NCBI RefSeq assembly: GCF_029024625.1
Contig: NZ_CP118953.1
Coordinates: forward strand, 310,001-374,000
From: Staphylococcus chromogenes
GTDB lineage: Bacteria > Bacillota > Bacilli > Staphylococcales > Staphylococcaceae
Direction of reading: 5' to 3'
DNA length: 64,000 nucleotides
The translations under genes and the position numbers were made by a program. The notes below the pieces were generated by a model. It had not been told where the DNA came from. It made no database searches and was given only the letters and a program-made list of their open reading frames with translations. This document shows, in pieces, positions 62,289-64,000 of the stretch (positions are counted from its first letter, which is position 1; each line of letters starts with the position of its first letter).

Positions 62289-63237
62289 GCCCTTAAAAAA
62301 ACTCGTCATTTTAATGAGCGTGACTTTAATATTAGGTGCCCTGTATTTATTTGTAGGACTGGATTTTGAGATTTTTGAATATCAATTTAACAGTCGATTA
62401 CGAAAACTGTGCCTCATGTTGCTTGTAGGTGCCGCCGTTGCAGCGTCGACTGTCATATTTCAAGCGATTACGGTCAACCGTTTGTTAACACCTTCAATTA
62501 TGGGACTAGATGCCGTTTATTTATTTAGTAAAGTTCTCATTCTCTTTCTTTTTGGCACGAGCTCCATTTTCATTACCAATTTTTATCTTAACTTTACAGT
62601 CACACTTGTGGTGATGGTTATTTTTGCATTGGTATTGTTTGAAGGGATTTTCAAATACGGTCAATTTTCGGTCTACTTTATTTTATTGATTGGCGTCATA
62701 CTTGGCACATTTTTCAGAAGTATCACCGGATTTTTAGAATTGTTAATCAATCCAGAAGATTTCCTCGTTATTCAAAGTGCGATGTTCGCAAACTTTGACG
62801 GGGCCAATACCACTCTAATGACAATCAGTGCCATTGTGCTCGCTGTATTACTTCTCATTACGGTGGTGATACTCCCGTATTTAGATGTCTTGTTACTCGG
62901 ACGTGCACAAGCGATAAATTTAGGCGTGCATTATACGCAAATGACACGATGTTTATTAATCCTCGTTGCTTTAATGGTAGCCATTGCGACAGCACTTGTC
63001 GGGCCGATTACCTTTTTAGGTCTGCTTACCGTCAACTTGGCGCATGAACTTATCAAAAATTTTGAACATCGTTATATTTTACCTGCAACCTTATGTATCA
63101 GTTGGATCAGTTTATTTATTGCACAGTGGATTGTCGAAAATGTGTTTGAAGCGACAACACAAGTAAGTATTTTAATTAACCTTATTGGGGGAGTTTACTT
63201 CATTTATCTACTTATGAAAAGGAGGGAAGCGGCATGA
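62278..63237 (+). CDS. sstB: Catechol-siderophore ABC permease SstB
   Basis: A 319-residue FecCD-type permease, the second half of the membrane channel, with RKLCLMLLVGAAVAASTVIFQ, RLLTPSIMGLD and VGPITFLGLLTVNLAHEL as family blocks. Its stop overlaps the sstC start (ATGA). Confidence 0.92.
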   Translation: MHNKPLKKLVILMSVTLILGALYLFVGLDFEIFEYQFNSRLRKLCLMLLVGAAVAASTVIFQAITVNRLLTPSIMGLDAVYLFSKVLILFLFGTSSIFITNFYLNFTVTLVVMVIFALVLFEGIFKYGQFSVYFILLIGVILGTFFRSITGFLELLINPEDFLVIQSAMFANFDGANTTLMTISAIVLAVLLLITVVILPYLDVLLLGRAQAINLGVHYTQMTRCLLILVALMVAIATALVGPITFLGLLTVNLAHELIKNFEHRYILPATLCISWISLFIAQWIVENVFEATTQVSILINLIGGVYFIYLLMKRREAA

Positions 63238-64000
63238 TTCGCATTGAACATTTAAATCAATTTATCGATGAAAAACAAATTTTGACAGATGTAAGTGTGG
63301 ATATACATAAAGGGCGCCTCACGTCCTTAATTGGGCCAAATGGTGCTGGTAAAAGTACATTATTGTCAGCTATGAGTCGCCTAAGAGTGTTTCAAGAGGG
63401 ACATGTGGAAATTGAAGGTACAGCACTTCAAGATTATACGACGCAAGCATTATCTAAAAAATTATCGATATTAAAACAGACGAATCATACGGAATTAAAT
63501 ATTACCGTCGAACAATTAGTCAATTTTGGTCGTTTTCCGTATTCTAAAGGCTATTTAAAAAAAGAAGATAAAATCAAAGTAAATGAAGCCATTGAACTTT
63601 TAAAGTTGGAAGACATTCGACATCGTTATTTAAAAACATTGTCAGGAGGTCAGCGCCAACGTGCCTATATCGCAATGACCATTGCACAAGATACAGAATA
63701 TATTCTTTTAGACGAACCGTTAAACAACTTAGATATGAAACATTCTGTTCAAATTATGCAAACCTTACGCGAACTCGCTGCGTTTCATGACAAAACCATC
63801 GTTGTAGTTTTACATGATATCAATTTTGCATCGGTCTATTCGGATGACATTGTGGCCTTAAAAGATGGAAAAGTCGTTAAAGCTGCACCTAAACAAGAAG
63901 TCATCTCACAAACCGTTTTAAAACAACTGTATGATATGGATGTCAAAATTGAAACCATTCGAGGTCAACAAATTTGTATTTATTTTGATGAGTTACCGTG
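63234..64000 (+). CDS. sstC: Ferric-siderophore ABC ATPase SstC, 3' partial
   Basis: ATG 63234 after AGGAGG starts an ATPase open to the window end (255 codons). Walker A is GPNGAGKST, the signature LSGGQRQRAYIAM, Walker B EYILLDEPL and the switch VLHD, all typical of FecE/SstC. It is essentially complete, with only the last residues cut off. The sstD binding-protein gene is expected just beyond. Confidence 0.92.
   Translation, partial: MIRIEHLNQFIDEKQILTDVSVDIHKGRLTSLIGPNGAGKSTLLSAMSRLRVFQEGHVEIEGTALQDYTTQALSKKLSILKQTNHTELNITVEQLVNFGRFPYSKGYLKKEDKIKVNEAIELLKLEDIRHRYLKTLSGGQRQRAYIAMTIAQDTEYILLDEPLNNLDMKHSVQIMQTLRELAAFHDKTIVVVLHDINFASVYSDDIVALKDGKVVKAAPKQEVISQTVLKQLYDMDVKIETIRGQQICIYFDELP

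Noticed and set aside
1..64000. CRISPR arrays, tRNA or rRNA genes, T-box or other named riboswitches, prophage
   Set aside because: Looked for by eye; no regular spaced repeats, cloverleaf sets or phage gene modules were found. Weak riboswitches could be missed without a covariance search.

Overview
The window is chromosomal DNA of a Staphylococcus. Evidence for this is close resemblance to staphylococcal FmhA, FmtA and SstABC, a YSIRK-signal lipase, staphylococcal-style urease subunits, a glucosaminidase-CHAP autolysin, low GC content and AAGGAGG-type ribosome binding sites. A species of the S. hyicus/agnetis/chromogenes kind is my guess from the gene mix; the sequence alone does not prove it.

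Layout. 1-13.4 kb: cell-wall and housekeeping genes (FmhA 3' part, PhnA, succinate-semialdehyde dehydrogenase, hydrolase, MerR regulator, fructose-type PTS IIBCA, glucosaminidase-CHAP hydrolase, YhgE/Pip membrane protein, DUF2200, YozE, QueH). 13.5-18.3 kb: a five-gene nickel/peptide ABC importer operon. 18.4-25.9 kb: a teichoic-acid-type cluster with CDP-glycerol transferase, TagE-like transferase, a GT2 enzyme carrying C-terminal SH3-like repeats, and a polytopic membrane protein. 26-30 kb: NagE-type PTS IIBC and the secreted lipase.

30-46 kb is an accessory interval. It opens with mobile-element debris: an ISL3 transposase tail, a plasmid Par/DUF536-like fragment, and a dead serine resolvase with its res-like site. 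Core-like genes follow (nitroreductase, fructosamine-kinase family protein, DUF1648 protein). Then comes an AT-rich island of about 7 kb bounded by two nearly identical copies of a yknW-like gene. It contains a complete circular (head-to-tail cyclised) bacteriocin cluster with the cirABCDE order: 73-residue precursor, large membrane protein, DUF95/SpoIIM protein, ABC ATPase and a 54-residue immunity-type peptide. A regulator/membrane-protein pair and a decayed IS1182-family element come next. After the second yknW copy lies a yknXYZ-like efflux operon. In Bacillus subtilis the YknWXYZ system protects against the SdpC toxin, so bacteriocin production and peptide-toxin defence sit side by side here.

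46-64 kb: FmtA, a two-component system, CzcD-type metal exporter, DUF554 protein, and a urea transporter divergent from ureABC. The urease operon ends at a terminator with no ureEFGD accessory genes in the window. It is followed by a dCTP deaminase-like/G3E GTPase pair, a universal stress protein under a cre site, BrnQ, DUF488, a probable type I toxin-antitoxin module (36-codon hydrophobic toxin on the minus strand, convergent antisense RNA on the plus strand), and the Fur-boxed sstABC iron-siderophore operon, which runs off the end of the window.

The strongest candidates for a little-described system are the circular bacteriocin cluster at 35.4-39.6 kb, the type I toxin-antitoxin locus at 60.28-60.48 kb, and the accessory-less urease.
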